From the NCBI RefSeq assembly GCF_013369385.1, contig NZ_SZTO01000012.1, positions 62,001 to 126,000 on the forward strand: 64,000 nt of DNA, read 5' to 3'. The DNA is from Vibrio sp. 05-20-BW147 (lineage in GTDB: Bacteria; Pseudomonadota; Gammaproteobacteria; Enterobacterales; Vibrionaceae). Under the pieces are notes generated by a model. It saw nothing but the letters and a program-made list of their open reading frames with translations, was not told the DNA's origin and did not search any database. The position numbers were made by a program, and so were the translations under genes. Below, piece after piece: positions 55,526-64,000 of the stretch (positions are counted from its first letter, which is position 1; every line of letters begins with the position of its first letter).

Positions 55526-57652
55526 TTACTCTTCTTCTGCCGCTGGCGCTTCTGCTTCAACTGGCTTTTCTACCGCTTCTTTCATGCTTAGACGAACGCG
55601 GCCTTGGCGGTCGATTTCAAGTACTTTAACTTGAACTTCTTGACCTTCAGTTAGGTAGTCAGACACTTTCTCTACACGCTTGTCAGCGATTTGAGAAATG
55701 TGAACAAGACCATCTTTACCTGGAAGAATCGTTACGAACGCACCAAAATCCGCTAGGCGAGCTACTTTACCTGTGTAGATTACGCCCACTTCAACTTCAG
55801 CGGTGATCTCTTGAATACGACGGATCGCTTCTTTCGCTGCCGCACCTTCTGTTGCTGCAATCTTGATAGTACCGTCATCTTCGATTTCGATGGTTGTGCC
55901 TGTCTCTTCAGTTAGAGCACGGATCACTGCGCCACCTTTACCGATAACGTCTTTGATCTTGTCTGCGCTGATCTTCATCGTGTGGATGCGAGGAGCGAAC
56001 TCAGAGATATCGTCACGAGCACCAGAGATAGCTTGATCCATTACAGATAGGATGTGCTTACGCGCGCCTTGAGCTTGGTTAAGCGCAATCTGCATGATCT
56101 CTTTCGTGATACCTTCGATCTTGATGTCCATTTGAAGTGCAGTGATACCAGTAGAAGTACCTGCAACTTTAAAGTCCATGTCACCTAGGTGGTCTTCGTC
56201 ACCAAGGATATCTGAAAGAACAACAAAATCGTCGCCTTCTTTAACCAGACCCATTGCGATACCAGCAACAGAAGCCTTGATTGGCACACCAGCGTCCATA
56301 AGCGCTAGAGAAGTACCACATACAGAAGCCATTGAAGATGAACCGTTAGATTCTGTGATTTCTGAAACAACACGTACTGTGTATGGGAACTCATCAATTG
56401 ATGGCATTACTGCAGCAATACCACGCTTCGCAAGTTTACCGTGACCGATTTCACGACGCTTCGGAGAACCTACAAAACCCGTTTCGCCTACACAGTATGG
56501 AGGGAAGTTGTAGTGTAGTAGGAAGTAATCTTTCTTCTCACCCGTTAGCTCGTCGATGATTTGTGCATCACGTTGAGTACCTAGCGTCGCCGTTACGAGC
56601 GCCTGAGTCTCACCACGAGTGAATAGTGAAGAACCGTGAGTACGTGGAAGAACGCCAGTACGTACATCTAGTGCACGAACCATGTCTTTTTCACGGCCAT
56701 CGATACGTGGGTTGCCAGCAATGATGCTACGACGCACAACCGTCTTCTCAAGATCGTGGAAGATAGTGTGAATTTCTTTTGCATCTGCTTCTGGATCTTC
56801 AGCAAGGATAACTGCATTAACTTCTGCCGCAATCTCATGGATACGGTCGTAACGAGCCATCTTTTCAGTAATTTTGTAAGCTTCAACAAGTTTCGCTTCT
56901 GCTAGATCCGCCACTTTCTCGTTAAGAGCTGTGTTCGCTTCAGGAGCAACCCAATTCCAAGATGGCGTCGCAACTTCTGCTGCGAATTCGTTGATCGCTT
57001 TGATCACTGCTTGTTGTTGGTCGTGACCAAATACCACTGCAGATAGCATTTCTTCTTCAGTTAGGTTGTCAGCTTCTGACTCAACCATTAGCACTGCAGA
57101 TTCAGTACCCGCAACAACAAGATCTAGACGAGATGCGTTTAGTTCAGTGTTGCTTGGGTTTAGTACAAGTTGACCGTCAATGTGACCAACACGTGCTGCG
57201 CCGATAGGACCGTTGAATGGAATACCAGAGATAGCAAGCGCTGCAGAGGTACCAATCATGGTTGGGATATCTGGTTGTACGTCTGGGTTAACAGACACTA
57301 CCGTGGCGATAACTTGTACTTCGTTATTAAAACCCTCTGGGAATAGAGGACGAATTGGGCGGTCGATTAGACGTGCAGTCAGCGTTTCACCTTCAGAAGG
57401 ACGGCCTTCACGCTTGAAGAAACCACCAGGAATTTTACCTGCAGCGTAAGTACGCTCTTGGTAGTTTACGGTTAGAGGGAAGAAGTCCTGACCTGGAACT
57501 GCTTCTTTCTTACCGACAACAGAAACAAATACTGCAGTGTCATCCATAGTAACCATAACAGCAGCGGTTGCTTGACGTGCGATAACGCCAGTTTCTAGAG
57601 TAACCGTGTGGTTACCGTACTGGAACGTTTTAACAACTGGTTTTTCGAACAT
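55526..57652 (-). CDS. pnp: Polyribonucleotide nucleotidyltransferase (PNPase)
   Basis: A 708-residue 3'-5' exoribonuclease of the RNA degradosome. Two RNase PH domains (about residues 1-225 and 310-545) are joined by an alpha-helical domain, then a KH domain (about 550-610, [20 protein letters not shown]) and an S1 domain (about 620-690). GRRPSEGE-type residues in the first domain and the second-core [15 protein letters not shown] are present. It follows rpsO and has a hairpin in its leader that may serve RNase III autoregulation. Confidence 0.97.
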   Translation of the reverse strand: MFEKPVVKTFQYGNHTVTLETGVIARQATAAVMVTMDDTAVFVSVVGKKEAVPGQDFFPLTVNYQERTYAAGKIPGGFFKREGRPSEGETLTARLIDRPIRPLFPEGFNNEVQVIATVVSVNPDVQPDIPTMIGTSAALAISGIPFNGPIGAARVGHIDGQLVLNPSNTELNASRLDLVVAGTESAVLMVESEADNLTEEEMLSAVVFGHDQQQAVIKAINEFAAEVATPSWNWVAPEANTALNEKVADLAEAKLVEAYKITEKMARYDRIHEIAAEVNAVILAEDPEADAKEIHTIFHDLEKTVVRRSIIAGNPRIDGREKDMVRALDVRTGVLPRTHGSSLFTRGETQALVTATLGTQRDAQIIDELTGEKKDYFLLHYNFPPYCVGETGFVGSPKRREIGHGKLAKRGIAAVMPSIDEFPYTVRVVSEITESNGSSSMASVCGTSLALMDAGVPIKASVAGIAMGLVKEGDDFVVLSDILGDEDHLGDMDFKVAGTSTGITALQMDIKIEGITKEIMQIALNQAQGARKHILSVMDQAISGARDDISEFAPRIHTMKISADKIKDVIGKGGAVIRALTEETGTTIEIEDDGTIKIAATEGAAAKEAIRRIQEITAEVEVGVIYTGKVARLADFGAFVTILPGKDGLVHISQIADKRVEKVSDYLTEGQEVQVKVLEIDRQGRVRLSMKEAVEKPVEAEAPAAEEE

Positions 57653-57845
57653 TGTTATTCCTTGTTCTAAGCGAGGCTTAGATGAGTTATCAGATGTCCA
57701 TGCATTACGAATCGCGACTAGTAAAAACAGGCTTACAGAGAATAGAAACAGAAGTCACTTTCAGTCCCCAAGGTTAGAGAAACCCACTTTTAATAGTCGC
57801 GACCTTTAGGTCGACGAGGTTGACTGTAATGCGATGAACGATATC

Positions 57846-57868
57846 GTCATTTCCACTAAGGAAATGAC
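57846..57868 (-). other. pnp leader hairpin
   Basis: A 9-bp perfect stem (GTCATTTCC/GGAAATGAC) with a 5-base loop in the pnp leader, in the place where E. coli has the RNase III processing stem that starts PNPase autocontrol. The role here is inferred from position. Confidence 0.6.
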
Positions 57869-57917
57869 CGACCGTAGTATAACGGCTTGAAAACGATTTG
57901 GCTAAATTTAGCGTACA

Positions 57918-57942
57918 AAAAAGGGGCATATAGCCCCTTTTT
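57918..57942 (-). terminator. rpsO terminator
   Basis: Stem AAAAAGGGGC/GCCCCTTTTT with an ATATA loop, 28 bp after the rpsO stop. Confidence 0.9.
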
Positions 57943-57969
57943 CAACAAACTGTGCTATGCAGTCACTAA

Positions 57970-58239
57970 TTAGCGACGTAGGCCTAGACGTTTGATTAGG
58001 TCTTGGTAGCGAGCTAGATCTTTACCTTTTAGGTAGTCTAGAAGCTTACGACGACGAGAAACCATGCGTAGAAGACCACGACGGCTGTGGTGATCGCCTT
58101 TGTGCGCTTGGAAGTGACCTTGTAGGTGGTTGATAGAAGCAGTTAGTAGTGCTACTTGTACTTCTGGTGAACCAGTGTCGCCTTCGCCACGTGCGTAATC
58201 AGCAACGATTGCTGCTTTAGTTTCTGCATTCAGAGACAT
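57970..58239 (-). CDS. rpsO: 30S ribosomal protein S15
   Basis: An 89-residue primary rRNA-binding protein of the small subunit. [39 protein letters not shown] start and the [25 protein letters not shown] region (each conserved in S15) are present. It lies between truB and pnp in the conserved nusA-infB operon order. Confidence 0.98.
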
Positions 58240-58347
58240 AATTCTCTCCTAATAAGAGTAGGTTAATATTTGTGCCAGCCAATCTCTGATTCAGCCGACA
58301 CGAGGAGCGCGAATTATAGGGAATATTCTCCCTTTGAGCAATACAAA

Positions 58348-58371
58348 AATACCGGCCTCTGTGCCGGTATT
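58348..58371 (-). terminator. truB terminator
   Basis: Stem AATACCGGC/GCCGGTATT with a 6-base loop, followed by T residues on the minus strand, between truB and rpsO. Confidence 0.88.
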
Positions 58372-58391
58372 TTTATTTATGCTCTGCTTCG

Positions 58392-59336
58392 CTACTCTTC
58401 GTCGCGAAAAACCACCAAACGTTTTGGTGCAATTTTCCCATCGCGATTCATTTCACCGACACCGATAAAGCGTCTTTCTTCACCCATGGTCAGTCTGAGT
58501 TGGCCTTCTGTAGGCGCACCCAAGACTTGAACAGCTTGGCCATGCATCACCATATCGGCTAGATCCGCGATCAGATTCACTTCTGGCAAATCTTCAACTG
58601 CGGTATCCATCGGCATCAGCAGTGGATCCAACACCTCACGTGGTGCAACACCATCACGATTGGCGTTATCAACCAATTCATTAAGCTGCTCTAAGGTCAC
58701 CATGTTTTCATAAGGGTATTTTGCAACACCTGTACGACGTAGCATGGTTACGTGGGCACCACAGCCAAGCATTTCACCTAGATCGTCGACGATTGTGCGA
58801 ATGTAAGTACCTTTTGAGCAATGCACTTCCATTTCCACTTCCTCGCCTTCAAAGCGGTGAAGAGTGATCTCATAGACGGTTATCTTACGAGACTCACGTG
58901 GCACCTCAATGCCTTTACGTGCATATTCATATAAAGGCTTACCTTGATATTTCAATGCTGAGAACATCGAGGGTACTTGATCAGATTCGCCACGGAATTT
59001 CGCAATACACGCTTCTAGGGTCTCAAGCGTCACGTTAACAGGGCGCGTTTCCACTACGTCACCGTCAGAATCTGAGGTGTCGGTGCGCTCACCTAGCTTG
59101 GCAATCACTCGATAGCGTTTGTCTGAGTCGAGCAAGAACTGAGAAAACTTTGTCGCTTCACCAAGGCAGATTGGCAACATACCCGTCGCCAAAGGGTCAA
59201 GCGCGCCTGTATGGCCGGCTTTTTCAGCGAAGTAAAGACGTTTTACTTTTTGCAAAGCATCGTTAGATGACATTCCTGTTGGTTTATCTAATAAGATAAC
59301 ACCATCAATCGGGCGACCTTTACGACGACGAGCCAT
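58392..59336 (-). CDS. truB: tRNA pseudouridine(55) synthase TruB
   Basis: A 314-residue enzyme that isomerises U55 in the T-loop of tRNAs. [14 protein letters not shown] is the N-terminal family motif and the catalytic Asp is in [15 protein letters not shown]; a C-terminal PUA domain follows. Its ATG overlaps the rbfA stop by one base. Confidence 0.96.
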   Translation of the reverse strand: MARRRKGRPIDGVILLDKPTGMSSNDALQKVKRLYFAEKAGHTGALDPLATGMLPICLGEATKFSQFLLDSDKRYRVIAKLGERTDTSDSDGDVVETRPVNVTLETLEACIAKFRGESDQVPSMFSALKYQGKPLYEYARKGIEVPRESRKITVYEITLHRFEGEEVEMEVHCSKGTYIRTIVDDLGEMLGCGAHVTMLRRTGVAKYPYENMVTLEQLNELVDNANRDGVAPREVLDPLLMPMDTAVEDLPEVNLIADLADMVMHGQAVQVLGAPTEGQLRLTMGEERRFIGVGEMNRDGKIAPKRLVVFRDEE

Positions 59337-59731
59337 TACTCTTCGTCCTCACGACCTGCATCTTTTTGCTTGAGTTTGTCTTTGTTAACCACTTCCGTTA
59401 CTAGGTTTGACATGCGCATACCTTCAACCAAAGTGTTGTCATAATAGAAGCGAACTTCTGGCGTTAGACGAAGACGGATACGTTTACCCAACATCATGCG
59501 AATATGCACTTCGTGTTCACGCAGCGCGGCAAGACAAGATTCAGGGGTTTGCTCGCCAATGCACAGGAAGGTAACAAACACTTTCGCATAAGCGAGGTCA
59601 CGTGAGACTTCCACATCAGAAATCGTCACCATGCCCAAACGAGAATCACGAACTTCACGCTGAAGGATCATCGCAAGTTCTTTTTGCAGCTGCTGTGAAA
59701 CACGCTGCGTGCGGCTAAAATCTTTTGACAT
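59336..59731 (-). CDS. rbfA: 30S ribosome-binding factor A
   Basis: A 131-residue KH-fold protein needed for late 16S rRNA maturation. [19 protein letters not shown] at the N-terminus, [19 protein letters not shown] and [18 protein letters not shown] are family segments. The start at 59731 ([10 protein letters not shown]) is preceded by AAAGATATG spacing but a weak ribosome site; the frame extends to 59782. Confidence 0.95.
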   Translation of the reverse strand: MSKDFSRTQRVSQQLQKELAMILQREVRDSRLGMVTISDVEVSRDLAYAKVFVTFLCIGEQTPESCLAALREHEVHIRMMLGKRIRLRLTPEVRFYYDNTLVEGMRMSNLVTEVVNKDKLKQKDAGREDEE

Positions 59732-59830
59732 ATCTTTTCTCTTATATAGAAAGAATGGGGGGTGGATATCCCAACCCCCCATGGCGTATTCAACAACCTA
59801 CTATTGCCCGTTATCGGCAATTTTAGTCAA

Positions 59831-62554
59831 TTAATCGATAGTACGCTTGATCTCAATCGTTTCGAATACTTCGATTTGGTCACCAACGCGAACGTCATTG
59901 TAGTTCTTAACGCCGATACCACACTCGTAGCCATTCTTAACTTCTGCAACGTCGTCTTTAAAGCGACGTAGTGACTCAAGCTCACCTTCGTAAATTACAA
60001 CGTTATCACGAAGTACACGGATTGGTGCGTTACGCTTGATCAGACCTTCAGTAACCATACAGCCAGCGATTGCGCCAAGCTTAGGTGACTTAAATACGTC
60101 ACGAACTTCAGCCAGACCAATGATCTCTTGTTTGAATTCAGGCGCAAGCATACCGCTCATCGCTTGTTTCACTTCGTCAATCAATTGGTAAATGATTGAG
60201 TAGTAACGTAGATCAATGCTTGCCGCTTCGATAGCACGACGCGCAGAGGCATCAGCACGAACGTTAAAGCCCAAGATGATCGCGTTAGACGCTTCAGCCA
60301 GAACCGCATCAGTCTCAGTGATACCACCAACACCAGAGCCCACAATGTTCACTTTCACTTCTTCAGTTGAAAGTTTTGTTAGTGAGTCTGCGATAGCTTC
60401 AACAGAGCCTTGTACGTCCGCTTTCAGTACGATGTTCAATTCTGCAACATCACCAGCCGCCATGTTAGAGAACATGTTCTCTAGTTTAGACTTCTGTTGA
60501 CGAGCCAGTTTCACTTCGCGGAACTTACCAGCGCGGTAGTTAGCAACTTCACGTGCTTTACGCTCATCACGAACCACAGTCGCTTCATCACCTGCCGCTG
60601 GAACGCCAGAAAGACCTAAGATCTCTACAGGGATTGATGGACCAGCTTCGTTAACTTCGTTACCGATTTCGTCACGCATCGCACGTACACGGCCATACTC
60701 TTGACCACATAGAACGATATCGCCTTTACGTAGCGTACCAGATTGAACAAGTACAGTTGCAACAGGACCACGACCTTTATCAAGGCGAGATTCCACAACC
60801 ACACCAGAAGCCATACCTTCTTTCACTGCTGTTAGTTCTAGAACTTCAGCTTGAAGAAGGATTGTCTCAAGTAGTTGATCAATGTTAGTACCTTGTTTCG
60901 CAGAGATGTGAACGAACATGTTCTCACCGCCCCACTCTTCAGGCATTACGTTGTACTGAGATAGCTCGTTCTTAACGTTGTCTGGGTTTGCTTCTTCTTT
61001 ATCGATCTTGTTCACTGCAACAATCAGTGGAACACCCGCCGCTTTCGCGTGCTGAATTGCTTCTACAGTTTGTGGCATTACACCATCGTCTGCCGCAACA
61101 ACAAGAACAACGATATCCGTCGCTTGAGCACCACGAGCACGCATTGCGGTAAACGCCGCGTGTCCAGGAGTATCTAGGAAGGTGATCATGCCGTTTTCAG
61201 TTTCAACGTGGTATGCGCCGATGTGCTGAGTAATGCCGCCCGCTTCGCCAGATGCAACGTGAGTACGACGAATGTAGTCAAGCGTTGACGTTTTACCATG
61301 GTCAACGTGGCCCATGATGGTTACAACAGGAGCACGTGGTACCGCTTCAAACATGTTGTCACGATCAGAAAGTACCGCTTCTTCAAGCTCGTTTTCTTTG
61401 CGTAGGACAACTTTATGACCCATTTCTTCAGCAACAAGCTGCGCTGTTTCTTGGTCGATAACTTGGTTGATGGTTGCCATAGCACCCATCTTCATCATCA
61501 CTTTGATAACTTCTGTCGCTTTTACCGACATCTTGTTCGCAAGTTCTGAAACAATGATCGTTTCACCAATCACAACGTCTGATTTCGCAACAACTGCGCT
61601 CTTATCAAAACCGTGTTGCATTGATTTAGGCTTAGAAAGTTTGCCTTTACGGCCACCCTTTCCGCCACGTTGTACACGTGGGCCACCACGCTCATCATTT
61701 TCGCTCGCTTTAGCAGAAGATTTAGTCTTCTTCTTACGGCGACGAGCTTCTTCTTCTTTACGATCTGCTTCATCTTCGGCTTCACGTGCATATTGTGAAG
61801 TCGTTACATGGTAATCTGTATCTTCCATATCACCCTTATTCTCTTCTGCAGCAGACCAACGCTCTTTATTCTTTTCAGCCATCTCGCGAGCTTCTTCAAG
61901 CTTGCGCTGACTTTCCTCTTCAGCCTTACGCTTAGCTTCTTCTTCCTGACGACGTTTTAGCTCTTCGGCCTCTTTTCGCGCTGCTTCTTGCTTAACTTTT
62001 TCTTCAACGTCACGTTTTGCTTTACCTTCAGCATCACGTTTCGTTTTCTCTTCTGCATTACGATCAACCGATTTCTCAGCTTCACGTTTTGCGGCTTCTT
62101 CAGCTTCACGTTTTGCTTTTTCTTCAGCTTCACGTTTCGCTTTTTCTTCAGCTTCACGTTTCGCTGCTTCTTCGGCCGCACGTTTTGCTGCTTCTTCAGC
62201 TTCACGTTGCGCCGCTTCTTCAGCTTCGCGTTTTGCTTCGTCTTCGATTGCACTACGTTTCACGTAGGTACGTTTTTTGCGCACTTCAATCTGAACATCT
62301 TTACTCTTACCGCCGCCAGCATTAACACTTAGCGTGCTGCGTGTTTTACGCTGTAGAGTCAAACGAGTTGGTTCGGTCTCACCTGAAGTGTCACCGTGCT
62401 CTTTTTTCAGATGAGTCAACAGTTTCTGCTTCTCTTCATCTGATACTTGATCTGAACTCGATTTTTTCATGCCTGCATCAGCAAGTTGTTCCAATAAGCG
62501 GTCAACTGGCGTACCAATTTCTTCACTCAGTGCTTTAACTGTAAGTTGTGTCAT
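59831..62554 (-). CDS. infB: Translation initiation factor IF-2
   Basis: A 907-residue GTPase that places initiator tRNA on the 30S subunit. An N-terminal IF2-N subdomain (residues 1-55) is followed by a long, low-complexity helical linker of A/E/K/R repeats (about residues 108-230), a basic region, and the catalytic part: G1 [10 protein letters not shown]3 [12 protein letters not shown]4 NKIDKEEA. Domains II-IV complete it at normal length. The repeated linker generates open frames on all strands, which are not genes. Confidence 0.97.
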   Translation of the reverse strand: MTQLTVKALSEEIGTPVDRLLEQLADAGMKKSSSDQVSDEEKQKLLTHLKKEHGDTSGETEPTRLTLQRKTRSTLSVNAGGGKSKDVQIEVRKKRTYVKRSAIEDEAKREAEEAAQREAEEAAKRAAEEAAKREAEEKAKREAEEKAKREAEEAAKREAEKSVDRNAEEKTKRDAEGKAKRDVEEKVKQEAARKEAEELKRRQEEEAKRKAEEESQRKLEEAREMAEKNKERWSAAEENKGDMEDTDYHVTTSQYAREAEDEADRKEEEARRRKKKTKSSAKASENDERGGPRVQRGGKGGRKGKLSKPKSMQHGFDKSAVVAKSDVVIGETIIVSELANKMSVKATEVIKVMMKMGAMATINQVIDQETAQLVAEEMGHKVVLRKENELEEAVLSDRDNMFEAVPRAPVVTIMGHVDHGKTSTLDYIRRTHVASGEAGGITQHIGAYHVETENGMITFLDTPGHAAFTAMRARGAQATDIVVLVVAADDGVMPQTVEAIQHAKAAGVPLIVAVNKIDKEEANPDNVKNELSQYNVMPEEWGGENMFVHISAKQGTNIDQLLETILLQAEVLELTAVKEGMASGVVVESRLDKGRGPVATVLVQSGTLRKGDIVLCGQEYGRVRAMRDEIGNEVNEAGPSIPVEILGLSGVPAAGDEATVVRDERKAREVANYRAGKFREVKLARQQKSKLENMFSNMAAGDVAELNIVLKADVQGSVEAIADSLTKLSTEEVKVNIVGSGVGGITETDAVLAEASNAIILGFNVRADASARRAIEAASIDLRYYSIIYQLIDEVKQAMSGMLAPEFKQEIIGLAEVRDVFKSPKLGAIAGCMVTEGLIKRNAPIRVLRDNVVIYEGELESLRRFKDDVAEVKNGYECGIGVKNYNDVRVGDQIEVFETIEIKRTID
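62085..62222 (-). repeat. Internal repeats in the infB linker
   Basis: The linker consists of tandem near-identical units of about 24 bases coding for variants of KREAEEKA and KREAEEAA. It is expected to form a charged single helix or coiled coil. Confidence 0.75.
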
Positions 62555-62578
62555 GCCGCTTCCTCCCCTTGCTGAATA

Positions 62579-64000
62579 TTATGCTTCTTCTCCGAACCAA
62601 CAGATATTACGCGCTGCCATGATCAACTGACCGGCACGCTCTTCTGTTAGACCGTCGATACCTTCTAAATCATCGATGCCTTGGTCTGCTAGATCTTCCA
62701 GTGTCGAAACACCTTTAGCAGCCAGTTTGAAGGCCATATCACGTTCAAGACCTTCAAGGCTCAGCAGATCTTCTGCTGGCTCTACGCCTTCAAATGACTC
62801 TTCACGAGCAAGTGCAATTGTCGTTAGCGCGTCTTTCGCGCGGCTACGAAGTTCTTCAATTAGGTCTTCATCCAGACCTTCAACTTCTAATAGCTCATTA
62901 ACTGGTACGTATGCGACTTCTTCTAGTGTAGAGAAACCTTCCTCAACCAAAAGTTGTGCAAAGTCTTCTTCAATATCCAGATACTTCATGAAGTTTTCGA
63001 TTGACGCTTGAGACTCTTCTGCGTGTTTCTTTTGCAGATCTTCAACCGTCATTACGTTGAGTTCCCAACCAGTTAGCTGAGAGGCAAGACGTACGTTTTG
63101 ACCATTACGACCGATAGCTTGAGCCAAGTTACCCGCCTCAACTGCGATATCCATCGAGTGTGCATCTTCATCAACGATGATGGATGCAACATCCGCTGGT
63201 GCCATCGCGTTGATAACGAACTGAGCCGGGTTATCGTCCCAAAGCACGATATCGATACGCTCGCCGCCAAGCTCACCAGAAACCGCCTGAACACGAGCAC
63301 CACGCATGCCAACACACGCACCCACTGGATCGATACGTCTGTCGTTGGTTTTCACTGCAATTTTGGCGCGAGAACCAGGATCGCGTGCAGCCGCTTTAAG
63401 CTCAATGATCTCTTCTGCGATTTCAGGCACTTCAACTCGGAATAGTTCAGCAAGCATTTCTGGTTTAGAACGCGTGATGAATAGTTGGAAGCCACGTGCT
63501 TCTGGCGCCACTTTATAAAGAAGACCACGTACACGGTCACCCGGACGGAAGTTTTCACGAGGTAGCTGATCGTCACGTAGGATTACCGCTTCCGCGTTGT
63601 TGCCTAGATCAAGAACAACTGTTTCACGGTTTACTTTTTTCACAACGCCAGTAACTAGGTCACCTTCGTTGTCAATAAACTGCTCAACGATTTGTGCACG
63701 TTCCGCTTCGCGAACTTTTTGCACGATAACCTGTTTCGCGGTTTGTGTGGTGATGCGGTCAAACGTGACTGACTCAATCTCTTCTTCAATAAAGTCACCA
63801 AGCTGGACAGATTCGTCGTCGTAGTTTGCAGCTTCGAACGAAATTTCTTTCGTTGGGTTTTCAACTTCGTCAACCACCAACCAACGACGGAATGTCACGA
63901 ACTCGCCCGTTTTACGGTCGATTGCAACACGAACATCAATTTCGATTTCGTATTTTTTCTTAGTCGAAGTCGCTAGAGCAATCTCCAAAGCTTCAAAGAT
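62579..64000 (-). CDS. nusA: Transcription termination/antitermination protein NusA (partial)
   Basis: The N-terminus is cut by the window edge: the frame stays open to position 64000, where [18 protein letters not shown] matches NusA from about residue 22, so some 20 residues are missing. The visible 473 residues hold the N-terminal RNA-polymerase-binding domain, the S1 domain (about [20 protein letters not shown]), two KH domains with [14 protein letters not shown] and [15 protein letters not shown], and two C-terminal acidic repeats. infB follows 24 bp later. An ATG at 63988 is internal, not the start. Confidence 0.96.
   Translation of the reverse strand: MFEALEIALATSTKKKYEIEIDVRVAIDRKTGEFVTFRRWLVVDEVENPTKEISFEAANYDDESVQLGDFIEEEIESVTFDRITTQTAKQVIVQKVREAERAQIVEQFIDNEGDLVTGVVKKVNRETVVLDLGNNAEAVILRDDQLPRENFRPGDRVRGLLYKVAPEARGFQLFITRSKPEMLAELFRVEVPEIAEEIIELKAAARDPGSRAKIAVKTNDRRIDPVGACVGMRGARVQAVSGELGGERIDIVLWDDNPAQFVINAMAPADVASIIVDEDAHSMDIAVEAGNLAQAIGRNGQNVRLASQLTGWELNVMTVEDLQKKHAEESQASIENFMKYLDIEEDFAQLLVEEGFSTLEEVAYVPVNELLEVEGLDEDLIEELRSRAKDALTTIALAREESFEGVEPAEDLLSLEGLERDMAFKLAAKGVSTLEDLADQGIDDLEGIDGLTEERAGQLIMAARNICWFGEEA

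Larger units (their letters stand above)
57653..57969. other. rpsO-pnp intergenic region
   Basis: About 317 bp holding the rpsO terminator (57918-57942), a leader hairpin (57846-57868) and presumably a secondary pnp promoter. No ORF is seen. Confidence 0.6.

Noticed and set aside
61957..62332. Long open frames on the plus and minus strands over the infB linker
   Set aside because: They are produced by the A/E/K/R repeats of infB, have highly biased composition and no ribosome-binding sites.
1..64000. tRNA or rRNA genes, CRISPR arrays, insertion sequences or phage genes
   Set aside because: No T-loop consensus, repeat-spacer pattern, transposase motif or integrase was seen while reading the window.

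Overview
The window is a stretch of the main chromosome of a Vibrio species (Vibrionaceae). The evidence is the protein families and the blocks of gene order: radA / double-PilZ protein / serB / smp, then deoD-B-A-C and nupC; nrdR-ribD-ribE-ribBA, proBA, crl, frsA, gpt, pepD; and nusA-infB-rbfA-truB-rpsO-pnp-nlpI with ubiU/ubiV and a RocS-like GGDEF-EAL protein. These blocks match what I remember of V. cholerae chromosome I, but in a different relative order. The tad pilus locus and protein details would suit V. vulnificus or a relative; I cannot fix the species from sequence alone.

Layout. 1-6461 (minus): start of a tad/Flp pilus operon, with two overlapping flp prepilins, prepilin peptidase, an AAA+ ATPase, RcpC, secretin RcpA, a small lipoprotein, and TadG- and TadE-like proteins; the motor genes must lie off the left edge. 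6935-9478 (plus): a divergent AraC-type regulator and an acyl-CoA synthetase. 9626-18956: EF-G (second-copy type), an accessory HAD hydrolase plus polytopic membrane protein pair, radA, the PilZ protein, serB. 19063-27010: smp, the deo operon, nupC, yjjV and a 45-residue DUF5363-like ORF. 27124-37108: riboflavin genes, nrdR, proAB, crl, frsA, gpt and a purine permease. 37109-38136: a gene-poor kilobase holding a probable 29-codon gene with its own terminator and FNR/CRP-like palindromes. 38137-44004: pepD, then pgpA-thiL-nusB-ribH and prfC. 44553-50926: two GGDEF-EAL proteins flanking rimI, holD, a GNAT enzyme and ubiT. 51053-52962: ubiU-ubiV. 53053-64000: MATE exporter, nlpI, pnp, rpsO, truB, rbfA, infB and a nusA cut by the window edge.

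How it fits together. Most of the window is core information processing (EF-G, RF3, IF2, NusA/NusB, RbfA, TruB, S15, PNPase), nucleoside salvage (NupC imports, DeoA/B/C/D degrade, Gpt and the NCS2 permease salvage purines) and riboflavin synthesis. Cyclic-di-GMP functions recur: two GGDEF-EAL proteins and a double-PilZ protein. UbiT/U/V form the oxygen-independent ubiquinone branch, and an FNR-like site precedes ubiU at the classic -41.5 spacing.

The points most worth checking are the 29-codon gene at 37594-37683, the HAD/membrane pair, the homopolymeric G tract before the AraC-type regulator, the hairpins in all three gaps of the deo operon, the RibBA protein without the GTP cyclohydrolase II zinc motif, and the separation of ribH-nusB-thiL-pgpA from nrdR-ribD-ribE-ribBA.
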